A stretch of 64,000 nucleotides of DNA from Jacaranda mimosifolia (taxonomy: Eukaryota > Streptophyta > Magnoliopsida > Lamiales > Bignoniaceae). The translations under genes and the position numbers were made by a program. The stretch covers positions 9,487,001 to 9,551,000 of the forward strand of contig CM032123.1 of NCBI GenBank assembly GCA_018894105.1, read 5' to 3'. The notes beneath the pieces were generated by a model, which was not told where the DNA came from, ran no database searches, and saw only the letters and a program-made list of their open reading frames with translations. Positions within the stretch are counted from its first letter, which is position 1; every line of letters starts with the position of its first letter. This document shows positions 38,590 to 48,359 of this stretch, piece after piece.

Positions 38590-38990
38590 TAATATATATA
38601 TATATATATATATATTTTGGTCACTGGTAATACTCTTTAGGTAACAATAATTTTTATTTTATCAAAATTAGATCATTAGTAACAAAAAGTAATGTTTTAA
38701 AGTGTCACCATTAAACACCCCTATGGTGACAAGTTAGTGACATAAAAATTGCCGCTATAATTTTTGACAAGATTTTCAATGTCATTAAGTTGTCGCCATA
38801 GTGATATTATTAATTGTCAATGGTGACAATTTAAACAACAATGGTAATAATTTAAATATTATCATTATCACTATTTAGTTTGTAAAAATCATTAAAGTGA
38901 CAAAATAAAATTTTTGATTACCTAATATATATATATATATCATTAATGACAACTTTTGTATTGTCACTCATTATTTTATTACCAACTTAT
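38590..38990. repeat. CACTA-like subterminal repeats with TA microsatellites
   Basis: TA runs at about 38594-38615 and 38924-38939. Between and after them are repeated GTGACA/TGTCAC-type motifs, and TGACAACTTTTGTATTGTCACT (38947-38968) resembles TGACATTTTTTGTAATTGTCACT in the CACTA end near 11966. This is the left flank of the pararetrovirus. Confidence 0.5.
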
Positions 38991-41900
38991 CTTCTTCTTT
39001 TTTTTCTTTTTTTTTTCTTAGTGAAGTTTAATAGAATATGGAATCCTTGCTTTACATTAAATCCAATGTGTAAGGTTATGAATTTGGATAAGAATGAGAC
39101 TATTCTTATTGAATCTAATTTTAATAAGTCTCAGATTACAACTAGGAAACCCATTAAATGGAATGAAATTCAGTTTCCTAATAATTGGTTAATGGAAAAG
39201 GTTGTTCCAGTTCAGCCTGTAATTCAGACTGATATTGATAGAATAGTTCAAACGCCCGATGGTGATGTGTCTATTCAATTCAAACCAATTGATCGCACTG
39301 CACACACTGCACACAATGTGTCAAGATCTAATAGATCTTCTTTTTCTGTGTTTGATCCAATTGATTATGTTGTAGAATCGCCTAATATAACTAGAGCGTC
39401 TACATCTAGAATTAATGAATCTAGGTCAGATAATAATCTTGAAACTAGATTTGAAAAATTAAAAATTTCTCCTAATAATAATGAGTATATTAGAACCCTG
39501 TTAAATGGTTTAAAGTGTCAAAGTCTCACTTCATTTAGGTGGTACAAGGATACTTTTATGTCTAGAGTAATGGAACTCCCAGAGGTTAATAGTACCCACT
39601 GGAAATCTAAATTTATAGATGGTCTGCCTTCGTTATTTGCGGAAAGGGTTAGAAAAACTCTTAGGCAGAATGAGTCTAGTATAGACTATGACAAATGCAC
39701 TTATGGTAAGTTAATTGCAACTTGCATCCAAGAAGGTTTAGGTTTATGCAATGAGATAAAACTGAACCAACAAATAAAAAAGAATAACTTAGCTGAAAAA
39801 CAACAGTTAGGTCAATTCTGTGGTCAGTTTGGGATGGAGAATCCTAAACTAATTGATAATAAACCACAAGGTAAATCCAAACCTGATAAAAAGAGTAGAC
39901 ATAGGTCACATAGGGCTAGGTCTTCTCAAAAATTGGAAAAGAAAAAATTGAGAAAAGATAAACATAATTCTGATAAAAGAAAAATGTTTAGAAAATTTAG
40001 AAAGCATGGTGCCTGTTGGAAATGTGGTAAAATAGGACATTATGCTGATAATTGTAAAATGAGAGAAAAAATTAGGAGCCTAGATATTGATGATAATATC
40101 AAGGATGTTTTGTGCAAATTGATGCTTGAATCTTCTGATGAAGAAGATAATTCTGATCATGCGTTTTCTGATTTCAATAATGATTTGAATTGCATGAAAT
40201 CTGATTGTGATGGAACTGTTAATTCTACTGATTCTGATTCTGCACATAGTAGTTCTGAATCTGATATGAATGTCAATCATATTATGGCACAATTTAATGA
40301 AGGTGTTATTAATGTTATTTCTGATAATAGCGCTTTTGAATTGTTAAAAATGATTAAGGATCCAATTCTTAGATCTAAAATCATTGATAGCATAGGTGAT
40401 GAACCTAGTACATCTAATCCTGTTAATGAAAATAGGATAGGTGGTAATAATGAACCATACTCAATGACAGAGGTGTACAAAATGCTAGAAAGTAGGAATA
40501 AGCATAGCTCACCTACTACTATTGTTGACCTTAATAAAGAGGTTATTAGTCTTAAAAATGAGATTAATGAATTGAAAAGAAATAATAGATTTCTTGAGGA
40601 TAGAATTAGGAAAATAGAGATTGCTCAAGGAAAGCAAATAGTGCCTTCCTCTTTGCCTGCTTCTCTACCTGTTTTCCCTGTCCCCAATTCCCCCAATAAG
40701 CCTAATTTGTCTTTGTTCAAACTGAATGATATGTTTGATATGCCTGATAATTTTCAGTTTAATAATTTGTCTGATGATTTTCTATCTAAATTAGAGGTAG
40801 TTACTTCTCAGAAATGGTTAATTAAAATAAAGCTTTTAATTGGAAATAGCTTTTCAAAAGAATTTACTGCATTAGTAGATAGCGGTGCAGATTTAAATTG
40901 CATTCAGGAAGGTTTAATACCTACTAGGTATTTTGAGAAAACATCTCATGTCCTTCGTTCTGCTAATGGAGAAAAACTAGATATAAGTTTTAAACTCCCC
41001 AATGCTTTTATTTGCAAAAATAAATGTTGCATTCCAATGAGTTTTCTTTTGGTTAAAAATATTTCTAACCAAATAATTTTGGGTACACCCTTTTTAAAGA
41101 AAATATTTCCTTTAAAAATGGTTAATGAAAAAGGTTTTTCTGGAGTCTTTAATGGTAAAGATTTAACTTTTCAGTTTATAACTGAACCGTTTTCCAGAAT
41201 GCTAAATCAACTTCAGGATTTGATTGTTAATAAAAATAATCAAATTAATTTTCTTAAGGAAGAAATTGTTAGTCTTAATATAGATGAACAATTGCAAAAT
41301 CCTAAATTAAAGGAAAAAATTGCTTTAATTGAAACAGGTTTAATTGTTTCTGTTTGCAATGATCATCCGAATGCTTTTTGGAATAGAAAGAAGCATATTG
41401 TTGATTTGCCTTATGATGATTCATTTGATGGTAGTATTCCTACTAAGGCTAGGCCGTGTCAAATGAATAGTGAAACTTTGGTTTATTGCAAAAAAGAAAT
41501 AGAGTCTTTGTTGCATAAAGGGTTAATTAGACCTACCAAGTCTGCTTGGTCCTGCACTGCATTTTATGTGAATAAACACAGTGAGCAAGAACGTGGTGCA
41601 CTTAGATTGGTCATTAATTATAAGCCTCTTAATAAAGCCTTAAAATGGATTAAGTACCCAATCCCCAATAAAAAAGATTTGCTTGATAGATTATTCAGTG
41701 CAAATATCTTTTCCAAATTTGATTTAAAATCTGGATATTGGCAGATTCAAATAGCTGAGTCTGATAGGTTTAAAACTGCCTTCAATGTTCCTTTTGGGCA
41801 ATATGAATGGAATGTTATGCCTTTTGGTCTGAAGAATGCCCCTTCAGAATTCCAGAAGATTATGAATGATATCTTCAATCCTTATAGTGATTTCATAATT

Positions 41901-44900
41901 GTTTACATCGATGATATATTGGTGTTTTCCAATAATATAGAAATGCATTTTAAACATTTGCATGTGTTTAAACAGGTCATGATTAATAGTGGTCTGGTCA
42001 TTTCTAAGCCCAAAATGGTTTTATGTCAAACCAAAATTAAATTTTTGGGTCATTTCATTGAAAAAGGTAATATCATACCTATTGATAGGAGTATTGAGTT
42101 TGCATCAAAATTTCCTGATGTCATTCTTGATAAAACCCAATTGCAAAGGTTTTTAGGGAGTCTTAATTACATTTCTCCTTATTATAAAAATCTTGCTGAT
42201 GATACTGCATGCTTGCATGATAGGCTTAAGAAATTGCCTAAGCCTTGGAATAATGAGCACACACAATCTGTAATTAGGATTAAGAATAGGGTTAAAGAAT
42301 TACCTTGCCTTATGTTGTCTAATCCTAATTGGGAGAAAATCATTGAAACTGATGCATCTGATATTGGTTTTGGTGGTATTTTAAAACAAGTTAATCCTAG
42401 TAATAAACAGGAAATACTTGTTAGATTTTATTCTGGTAAATGGAATTCTAGCCAGTCTAATTATGCTACTGTAGTCAAAAAGATTTTTGCTATAGTAAAA
42501 TGTGTTCTTAAATTTCAAGATGACTTGTATAATCAATTTTTTATTATAAAAACTGATTGTCAAGCTGCACAATTCATGTTTAATAAAGATTTTAAACATA
42601 ATGTTTCCAAGCAAATGTTTGCGAGGTGGCAAGCTTATTTAGCCCCTTTTGATTTTAAAATTGTTTACAAGAAAGGGAATGAGTCTAGTATAGACTATGA
42701 CAAATGCACTTATGGTAAGTTAATTGCAACTTGCATCCAAGAAGGTTTAGGTTTATGCAATGAGATAAAACTGAACCAACAAATAAAAAAGAATAACTTA
42801 GCTGAAAAACAACAGTTAGGTCAATTCTGTGGTCAGTTTGGGATGGAGAATCCTAAACTAATTGATAATAAACCACAAGGTAAATCCAAACCTGATAAAA
42901 AGAGTAGACATAGGTCACATAGGGCTAGGTCTTCTCAAAAATTGGAAAAGAAAAAATTGAGAAAAGATAAACATAATTCTGATAAAAGAAAAATGTTTAG
43001 AAAATTTAGAAAGCATGGTGCCTGTTGGAAATGTGGTAAAATAGGACATTATGCTGATAATTGTAAAATGAGAGAAAAAATTAGGAGCCTAGATATTGAT
43101 GATAATATCAAGGATGTTTTGTGCAAATTGATGCTTGAATCTTCTGATGAAGAAGATAATTCTGATCATGCATTTTCTGATTTCAATAATGATTTGAATT
43201 GCATGAAATCTGATTGTGATGGAACTGTTAATTCTACTGATTCTGATTCTGCACATAGTAGTTCTGAATCTGATATGAATGTCAATCATATTATGGCACA
43301 ATTTAATGAAGGTGTTATTAATGTTATTTCTGATAATAGCGCTTTTGAATTGTTAAAAATGATTAAGGATCCAATTCTTAGATCTAAAATCATTGATAGC
43401 ATAGGTGATGAACCTAGTACATCTAATCCTGTTAATGAAAATAGGATAGGTGGTAATAATGAACCATACTCAATGACAGAGGTGTACAAAATGCTAGAAA
43501 GTAGGAATAAGCAAAGCTCACCTACTACTATTGTTGACCTTAATAAAGAGGTTATTAGTCTTAAAAATGAGATTAATGAATTGAAAAGAAATAATAGATT
43601 TCTTGAGGATAGAATTAGGAAAATAGAGATTGCTCAAGGAAAGCAAATAGTGCCTTCCTCTTTGCCTGCTTCTCTACCTGTTTTCCCTGTCCCCAATTCC
43701 CCCAATAAGCCTAATTTGTCTTTGTTCAAACTGAATGATATGTTTGATATGCCTGATAATTTTCAGTTTAATAATTTGTCTGATGATTTTCTATCTAAAT
43801 TAGAGGTAGTTACTTCTCAGAAATGGTTAATTAAAATAAAGCTTTTAATTGGAAATAGCTTTTCAAAAGAATTTACTGCATTAGTAGATAGCGGTGCAGA
43901 TTTAAATTGCATTCAGGAAGGTTTAATACCTACTAGGTATTTTGAGAAAACATCTCATGTCCTTCGTTCTGCTAATGGAGAAAAACTAGATATAAGTTTT
44001 AAACTCCCCAATGCTTTTATTTGCAAAAATAAATGTTGCATTCCAATGAGTTTTCTTTTGGTTAAAAATATTTCTAACCAAATAATTTTGGGTACACCCT
44101 TTTTAAAGAAAATATTTCCTTTAAAAATGGTTAATGAAAAAGGTTTTTCTGGAGTCTTTAATGGTAAAGATTTAACTTTTCAGTTTATAACTGAACCGTT
44201 TTCCAGAATGCTAAATCAACTTCAGGATTTGATTGTTAATAAAAATAATCAAATTAATTTTCTTAAGGAAGAAATTGTTAGTCTTAATATAGATGAACAA
44301 TTGCAAAATCCTAAATTAAAGGAAAAAATTGCTTTAATTGAAACAGGTTTAATTGTTTCTGTTTGCAATGATCATCCGAATGCTTTTTGGAATAGAAAGA
44401 AGCATATTGTTGATTTGCCTTATGATGATTCATTTGATGGTAGTATTCCTACTAAGGCTAGGCCGTGTCAAATGAATAGTGAAACTTTGGTTTATTGCAA
44501 AAAAGAAATAGAGTCTTTGTTGCATAAAGGGTTAATTAGACCTACCAAGTCTGCTTGGTCCTGCACTGCATTTTATGTGAATAAACACAGTGAGCAAGAA
44601 CGTGGTGCACTTAGATTGGTCATTAATTATAAGCCTCTTAATAAAGCCTTAAAATGGATTAAGTACCCAATCCCCAATAAAAAAGATTTGCTTGATAGAT
44701 TATTCAGTGCAAATATCTTTTCCAAATTTGATTTAAAATCTGGATATTGGCAGATTCAAATAGCTGAGTCTGATAGGTTTAAAACTGCCTTCAATGTTCC
44801 TTTTGGGCAATATGAATGGAATGTTATGCCTTTTGGTCTGAAGAATGCCCCTTCAGAATTCCAGAAGATTATGAATGATATCTTCAATCCTTATAGTGAT

Positions 44901-45737
44901 TTCATAATTGTTTACATCGATGATATATTGGTGTTTTCCAATAATATAGAAATGCATTTTAAACATTTGCATGTGTTTAAACAGGTCATGATTAATAGTG
45001 GTCTGGTCATTTCTAAGCCCAAAATGGTTTTATGTCAAACCAAAATTAAATTTTTGGGTCATTTCATTGAAAAAGGTAATATCATACCTATTGATAGGAG
45101 TATTGAGTTTGCATCAAAATTTCCTGATGTCATTCTTGATAAAACCCAATTGCAAAGGTTTTTAGGGAGTCTTAATTACATTTCTCCTTATTATAAAAAT
45201 CTTGCTGATGATACTGCATGCTTGCATGATAGGCTTAAGAAATTGCCTAAGCCTTGGAATAATGAGCACACACAATCTGTAATTAGGATTAAGAATAGGG
45301 TTAAAGAATTACCTTGCCTTATGTTGTCTAATCCTAATTGGGAGAAAATCATTGAAACTGATGCATCTGATATTGGTTTTGGTGGTATTTTAAAACAAGT
45401 TAATCCTAGTAATAAACAGGAAATACTTGTTAGATTTTATTCTGGTAAATGGAATTCTAGCCAGTCTAATTATGCTACTGTAGTCAAAGAGATTTTTGCT
45501 ATAGTAAAATGTGTTCTTAAATTTCAAGATGACTTGTATAATCAATTTTTTATTATAAAAACTGATTGTCAAGCTGCACAATTCATGTTTAATAAAGATT
45601 TTAAACATAATGTTTCAAAGCAAATGTTTGCGAGGTGGCAAGCTTATTTAGCCCCTTTTGATTTTAAAATTGTTTACAAGAAAGGGAATGAGAATTATCT
45701 CCCCGACTTCTTAACAAGAGAATTCTTGCAGGGCTAA
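38946..45737 (+). CDS. Endogenous pararetrovirus polyprotein with tandemly doubled CP-PR-RT-RNase H (2263 aa)
   Basis: Uninterrupted frame of 2263 codons. Residues 1-26 come from T-rich flanking DNA and look like an accidental hydrophobic start; viral sequence begins about residue 27 with what looks like the C-terminal end of a movement protein. Then: coat region (from about residue 180), zinc knuckle CWKCGKIGHYADNC (357-370), acidic and coiled-coil segments, aspartic protease with LVDSGADLNC (D645), RT with YIDDILVFS (YIDD 987-990), RNase H with ETDASDIGFGG (D1136). At residue 1247 the frame re-enters the coat region and repeats all of this 1003 residues later (zinc knuckle 1360, protease D1648, YIDD 1990-1993, RNase H D2139), ending NYLPDFLTRE. 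Single-polyprotein order plus a second ORF suits florendo-/petuvirus-type Caulimoviridae. The movement protein is truncated. Expression in the plant is unknown. Confidence 0.9.
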   Translation: MTTFVLSLIILLPTYLLLFFLFFFLVKFNRIWNPCFTLNPMCKVMNLDKNETILIESNFNKSQITTRKPIKWNEIQFPNNWLMEKVVPVQPVIQTDIDRIVQTPDGDVSIQFKPIDRTAHTAHNVSRSNRSSFSVFDPIDYVVESPNITRASTSRINESRSDNNLETRFEKLKISPNNNEYIRTLLNGLKCQSLTSFRWYKDTFMSRVMELPEVNSTHWKSKFIDGLPSLFAERVRKTLRQNESSIDYDKCTYGKLIATCIQEGLGLCNEIKLNQQIKKNNLAEKQQLGQFCGQFGMENPKLIDNKPQGKSKPDKKSRHRSHRARSSQKLEKKKLRKDKHNSDKRKMFRKFRKHGACWKCGKIGHYADNCKMREKIRSLDIDDNIKDVLCKLMLESSDEEDNSDHAFSDFNNDLNCMKSDCDGTVNSTDSDSAHSSSESDMNVNHIMAQFNEGVINVISDNSAFELLKMIKDPILRSKIIDSIGDEPSTSNPVNENRIGGNNEPYSMTEVYKMLESRNKHSSPTTIVDLNKEVISLKNEINELKRNNRFLEDRIRKIEIAQGKQIVPSSLPASLPVFPVPNSPNKPNLSLFKLNDMFDMPDNFQFNNLSDDFLSKLEVVTSQKWLIKIKLLIGNSFSKEFTALVDSGADLNCIQEGLIPTRYFEKTSHVLRSANGEKLDISFKLPNAFICKNKCCIPMSFLLVKNISNQIILGTPFLKKIFPLKMVNEKGFSGVFNGKDLTFQFITEPFSRMLNQLQDLIVNKNNQINFLKEEIVSLNIDEQLQNPKLKEKIALIETGLIVSVCNDHPNAFWNRKKHIVDLPYDDSFDGSIPTKARPCQMNSETLVYCKKEIESLLHKGLIRPTKSAWSCTAFYVNKHSEQERGALRLVINYKPLNKALKWIKYPIPNKKDLLDRLFSANIFSKFDLKSGYWQIQIAESDRFKTAFNVPFGQYEWNVMPFGLKNAPSEFQKIMNDIFNPYSDFIIVYIDDILVFSNNIEMHFKHLHVFKQVMINSGLVISKPKMVLCQTKIKFLGHFIEKGNIIPIDRSIEFASKFPDVILDKTQLQRFLGSLNYISPYYKNLADDTACLHDRLKKLPKPWNNEHTQSVIRIKNRVKELPCLMLSNPNWEKIIETDASDIGFGGILKQVNPSNKQEILVRFYSGKWNSSQSNYATVVKKIFAIVKCVLKFQDDLYNQFFIIKTDCQAAQFMFNKDFKHNVSKQMFARWQAYLAPFDFKIVYKKGNESSIDYDKCTYGKLIATCIQEGLGLCNEIKLNQQIKKNNLAEKQQLGQFCGQFGMENPKLIDNKPQGKSKPDKKSRHRSHRARSSQKLEKKKLRKDKHNSDKRKMFRKFRKHGACWKCGKIGHYADNCKMREKIRSLDIDDNIKDVLCKLMLESSDEEDNSDHAFSDFNNDLNCMKSDCDGTVNSTDSDSAHSSSESDMNVNHIMAQFNEGVINVISDNSAFELLKMIKDPILRSKIIDSIGDEPSTSNPVNENRIGGNNEPYSMTEVYKMLESRNKQSSPTTIVDLNKEVISLKNEINELKRNNRFLEDRIRKIEIAQGKQIVPSSLPASLPVFPVPNSPNKPNLSLFKLNDMFDMPDNFQFNNLSDDFLSKLEVVTSQKWLIKIKLLIGNSFSKEFTALVDSGADLNCIQEGLIPTRYFEKTSHVLRSANGEKLDISFKLPNAFICKNKCCIPMSFLLVKNISNQIILGTPFLKKIFPLKMVNEKGFSGVFNGKDLTFQFITEPFSRMLNQLQDLIVNKNNQINFLKEEIVSLNIDEQLQNPKLKEKIALIETGLIVSVCNDHPNAFWNRKKHIVDLPYDDSFDGSIPTKARPCQMNSETLVYCKKEIESLLHKGLIRPTKSAWSCTAFYVNKHSEQERGALRLVINYKPLNKALKWIKYPIPNKKDLLDRLFSANIFSKFDLKSGYWQIQIAESDRFKTAFNVPFGQYEWNVMPFGLKNAPSEFQKIMNDIFNPYSDFIIVYIDDILVFSNNIEMHFKHLHVFKQVMINSGLVISKPKMVLCQTKIKFLGHFIEKGNIIPIDRSIEFASKFPDVILDKTQLQRFLGSLNYISPYYKNLADDTACLHDRLKKLPKPWNNEHTQSVIRIKNRVKELPCLMLSNPNWEKIIETDASDIGFGGILKQVNPSNKQEILVRFYSGKWNSSQSNYATVVKEIFAIVKCVLKFQDDLYNQFFIIKTDCQAAQFMFNKDFKHNVSKQMFARWQAYLAPFDFKIVYKKGNENYLPDFLTREFLQG
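39675..42683 (+). repeat. Direct tandem repeat of 3009 bp, unit 1
   Basis: Covers most of the coat region through RNase H. Preceded by GAATGAG (39668-39674), the same 7 bp that end both units. The unit is exactly 1003 codons. Confidence 0.97.
42684..45692 (+). repeat. Direct tandem repeat of 3009 bp, unit 2
   Basis: Nearly identical to unit 1. Differences I spotted: GCG/GCA at the site near 40161 versus 43170 (silent), CAT/CAA near 40503 versus 43512 (His/Gln), AAA/GAG-type change near 42479 versus 45488 (Lys/Glu), and TCC/TCA near 42617 versus 45626 (silent). After unit 2 the frame continues into the unique end of RNase H. Confidence 0.97.
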
Positions 45738-46966
45738 TGGAAGCTGGTTACTCCCCTTTCTCCAATAGAGGAGGATGGCGTGGTTCTTCCAATAGAGGAA
45801 GAGGCCGACATGTCAATGTTCCTAAGCCGCCATTAATACAACATGGCAAAATGAAGCTAATAGAAGCTTCTTCTGACCGTTCTTTTGGTCAAACCACCCA
45901 ATTTCCCCAATATTTTTGTGATCCCATGTTCACAGACCCCAATTTGCTAGCCGAATTCATGAAATTCCAGCAATCAAAAGTAGCAGAAGAAAATAAATCT
46001 TCTAGCTCTTCATCCACCCAAACCCAATCCCAAGCCGAAGGATCTAATAAAGGACCTTCTTATGTTAATGTGGCTGCTCATATTGAAACCGTGGTTGATG
46101 AGGATAGCCTTGTCACCTTTGAGCAGAAATCTGCCAAGGACCCAATTTTGGTTCTTGAGAAGTCCGATCTCAAATGGAGAGATCAGCCCTGGAAATTGTT
46201 CCAGAGGTATTTGGATGTGGCATCATATCCTGCTGGTTCTTACAAGAACAGGTCTTTTTATGAGAATATACTCATAAGCTCTGGTTCTGCAGAGGTCAAG
46301 CATAATGAAGCTAATACGCACGAAAAAATGAATTTCGCGTATAGTAGGATCATAATTAAAAAGATCATTTCATTTGAGGAATGGAAAAAATATGCACCGT
46401 CCTTATTACAGGAAGAGGATAGTGATAGAGCCTCGTTTCAATTTTATTCAGAATTTGGTATCCCATGGATATGGAAATGGTGTCCAGAAGTTGGGGTAAA
46501 TCAGTTCAACAATCCATGTTTGCAAAGAACATATTATTGCAAATGGTGGAATAAAATGCTTCAGTTCGATAAAAATACAAAGCGAATTGAAGGAAAAGAG
46601 ACCCTTGATAATGTAAACTTAATGGCCCAGGTTTACAAAGAAAAATTCGAAAGAGATCAAAAAAAGGAGGCATCGTCAATTTTGGGCCTGGCCTCTGAAA
46701 AAATTCGTCGGCGCAAGGGAAAAATGTCCAAGGCCGATCTGATGAATGAAGTCTTCAAGATGGTCCAAGAGCAAGTAGGACAGTTTGAAGATAATAGCTC
46801 AGACACTGAGGAAGATAACTCCGCCAGTGAGACTGCATCAATGAGCTCCAAATCTGCTTCAAGAGTTGAAGATTTTCAAGAAGCTCAAGATCCAGAGGAT
46901 AATATTCCTTCTGACAAAGCTGTCAGGAAATTCATCTCTGACACGGAGCAACAAAATAAGTTGTAA
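45737..46966 (+). CDS. Pararetrovirus ORF2, unknown function (409 aa)
   Basis: The ATG shares its A with the last base of the polyprotein's TAA (TAATG), a layout used for termination-reinitiation. N-terminus Gly/Arg-rich (RGGWRGSSNRGRGR, RNA-binding-like), then a Ser/Gln-rich linker (about residues 85-110). The middle is rich in aromatics (WRDQPWKLFQRYLD; FGIPWIWKWCPEVGVNQF; YYCKWWNKML at about 235-275), then a basic coiled-coil stretch (EKIRRRKGKMSKADL) and an acidic Ser-rich tail. I recognise no named domain; the aromatic block recalls a segment found in various plant pararetrovirus polyproteins. No stop or frameshift. Second ORFs of unknown function follow ORF1 in florendoviruses. Role unknown. 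Confidence 0.8.
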   Translation: MEAGYSPFSNRGGWRGSSNRGRGRHVNVPKPPLIQHGKMKLIEASSDRSFGQTTQFPQYFCDPMFTDPNLLAEFMKFQQSKVAEENKSSSSSSTQTQSQAEGSNKGPSYVNVAAHIETVVDEDSLVTFEQKSAKDPILVLEKSDLKWRDQPWKLFQRYLDVASYPAGSYKNRSFYENILISSGSAEVKHNEANTHEKMNFAYSRIIIKKIISFEEWKKYAPSLLQEEDSDRASFQFYSEFGIPWIWKWCPEVGVNQFNNPCLQRTYYCKWWNKMLQFDKNTKRIEGKETLDNVNLMAQVYKEKFERDQKKEASSILGLASEKIRRRKGKMSKADLMNEVFKMVQEQVGQFEDNSSDTEEDNSASETASMSSKSASRVEDFQEAQDPEDNIPSDKAVRKFISDTEQQNKL

Positions 46967-47520
46967 TTGATGTAATTGATTAGTTTTAAATTTGTAAATT
47001 TAAGAAGAGAAGAAGAAGGAAAAATCTTCCTTCAGTTCGTGGTGTCCGAAGAGGTAATCCCTCTCTTCCCCCTCCTTTTAATTTCGGGTTTTCCCTAGCC
47101 TAATGAAAGGCTAAGGGGTTCAGTGTTAAATAGACATGATAAAGATGTTGTTTGTTTAAATCATGGTTAATCAAGTAGTTTGGACTGTGATGTAGGTATT
47201 TGATTTCGATTTACGTTTATAAATCATTACCCTGATGCTGTTATCCGGATCTCTCCCCTTTCGGGTTCTAAGTACCTTGACCACTGAGTAGATCTGTTGT
47301 CCCTTGTATGCCCTTGTTAGCCGGGGTAGGCGTTTGTGGGCTTTGGACGGAACCGATCTATGCCAGTTGTGTTAAAGTCTTGGGTAAAGTTCTCCCGATT
47401 TGGCGGTTTCTTTATTGCTGTTAAAGATCCGTGAACACTTAAGGTTTTGATCTATGCTCGTATTTTGAATGATTATTCTTGCCTCATAAGATCCCGGTTA
47501 AAAACACACATATTTGCACT
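46967..47520 (+). other. Pararetrovirus non-coding region
   Basis: Less AT-rich than the flank and without open frames. Contains a GAAGAGAAGAAGAAGG purine run (about 47004-47020), a small hairpin (CCCTAGCCT at 47093-47101 pairing with AGGCTAAGGG at 47108-47117) and a TATA-like site. In these viruses the region after the last ORF carries the promoter and leader of the genomic RNA. I did not find a tRNA-Met primer site, which may have been lost with the 5' end. Confidence 0.5.
47218..47224 (+). promoter_or_regulatory. Possible pararetrovirus TATA box
   Basis: TATAAAT in CGTTTATAAATCATT within the non-coding region. If used, transcription would run rightwards towards the 3' end of the receptor-kinase gene, antisense to it. 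Weak evidence, sequence only. Confidence 0.35.
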
Positions 47521-48359
47521 TTTTTATTCTTTTAATTTTTTTGTTTCCTTTACTGTTTCCTTTTTGGATGTTGGCCGTGTGTGTGTGTGTGCGTGTGTTT
47601 GTTTTGGTTAATGGCACACCATCTACGGTGAAAAGAAACTCTTCTTTCCCATTTCTGATCAAGCATTATTATGAAATCCACCAACAGAAAATTAAAAGTA
47701 AACAGAATGAGATTTTATTGTTATGAAGAAAAAAGAAGACAAAAAAAAAAAAGGGAAAGTGGATTAATGCGCTTTTTCTTGTGTCCCCAGCTCAATTGAG
47801 ACAGAGATGCTCTCATCAATCAGTTTTTTTATTTCTATCTTGCTTTTTATTTTTCTTTTCCAATGCATTTTGCATAGAAGATGAACTGAATAGGACCCTC
47901 CACAAAGTCATACACAAATTATAAATGCAGAATCAGAAACCCCACTTTCATGCAATAAAAAAGAGTCCCTTCAAATCAAACTCTCAACAAAATCTCTTCT
48001 TTTTTCTTTTGATTGGATCCCTCTCACCAAGTAAAAAGAGGATAAAAACAAGTTATGTTTCAAAAAAGTTAAGAGAATTATTTCCTTTCGTGGGTCAATA
48101 TATCATTTTACATAGATGCTATGCTTAGCCATAAAGCAGGCATATATATATATATATATTGATCAAAACTCTTAAATATTTACAATATGCCAAGAAAGAA
48201 AAAGGGGGAAGAATCAAAAGAGAAAAGTGTGGTAGATTCTCTCCACTCCTACTTTTCTCAAGAAAAACAAAACAGACCAATTTGTTATTTGGAATAGTAC
48301 TAATTCCTCCTCAATATTTTTGAGTAACTACAGCTAGCTTTTCACTTACTAGATAACAC
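47521..48359. other. AT-rich spacer between pararetrovirus and receptor-kinase gene
   Basis: GT microsatellite at about 47576-47600 and TA repeat at 48146-48160. The right part must hold the 3' untranslated region of the receptor-kinase gene (- strand). No other gene recognised. Confidence 0.55.

Larger units (their letters stand above)
39024..47500 (+). mobile_element. Endogenous pararetrovirus (Caulimoviridae) insertion
   Basis: Integrated viral DNA made of the doubled polyprotein frame, a second ORF and a non-coding stretch. There are no LTRs and no integrase domain, as expected for Caulimoviridae, which integrate only by chance through host repair. The left junction falls in a T-rich tract next to TA repeats; florendovirus insertions are known to favour TA-repeat DNA. 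The right junction is not sharp; virus-like non-coding sequence fades into AT-rich DNA near 47500. Confidence 0.85.

Noticed and set aside
40080..40480. Minus-strand ORFs inside the pararetrovirus, repeated at 43089-43489
   Set aside because: Shadows of the polyprotein frame; repeated only because the DNA is duplicated.
47514..48128. Small + strand ORFs between virus and receptor-kinase gene
   Set aside because: Low-complexity, T- or K-rich composition, no motif, and one lies where the kinase 3' UTR is expected.
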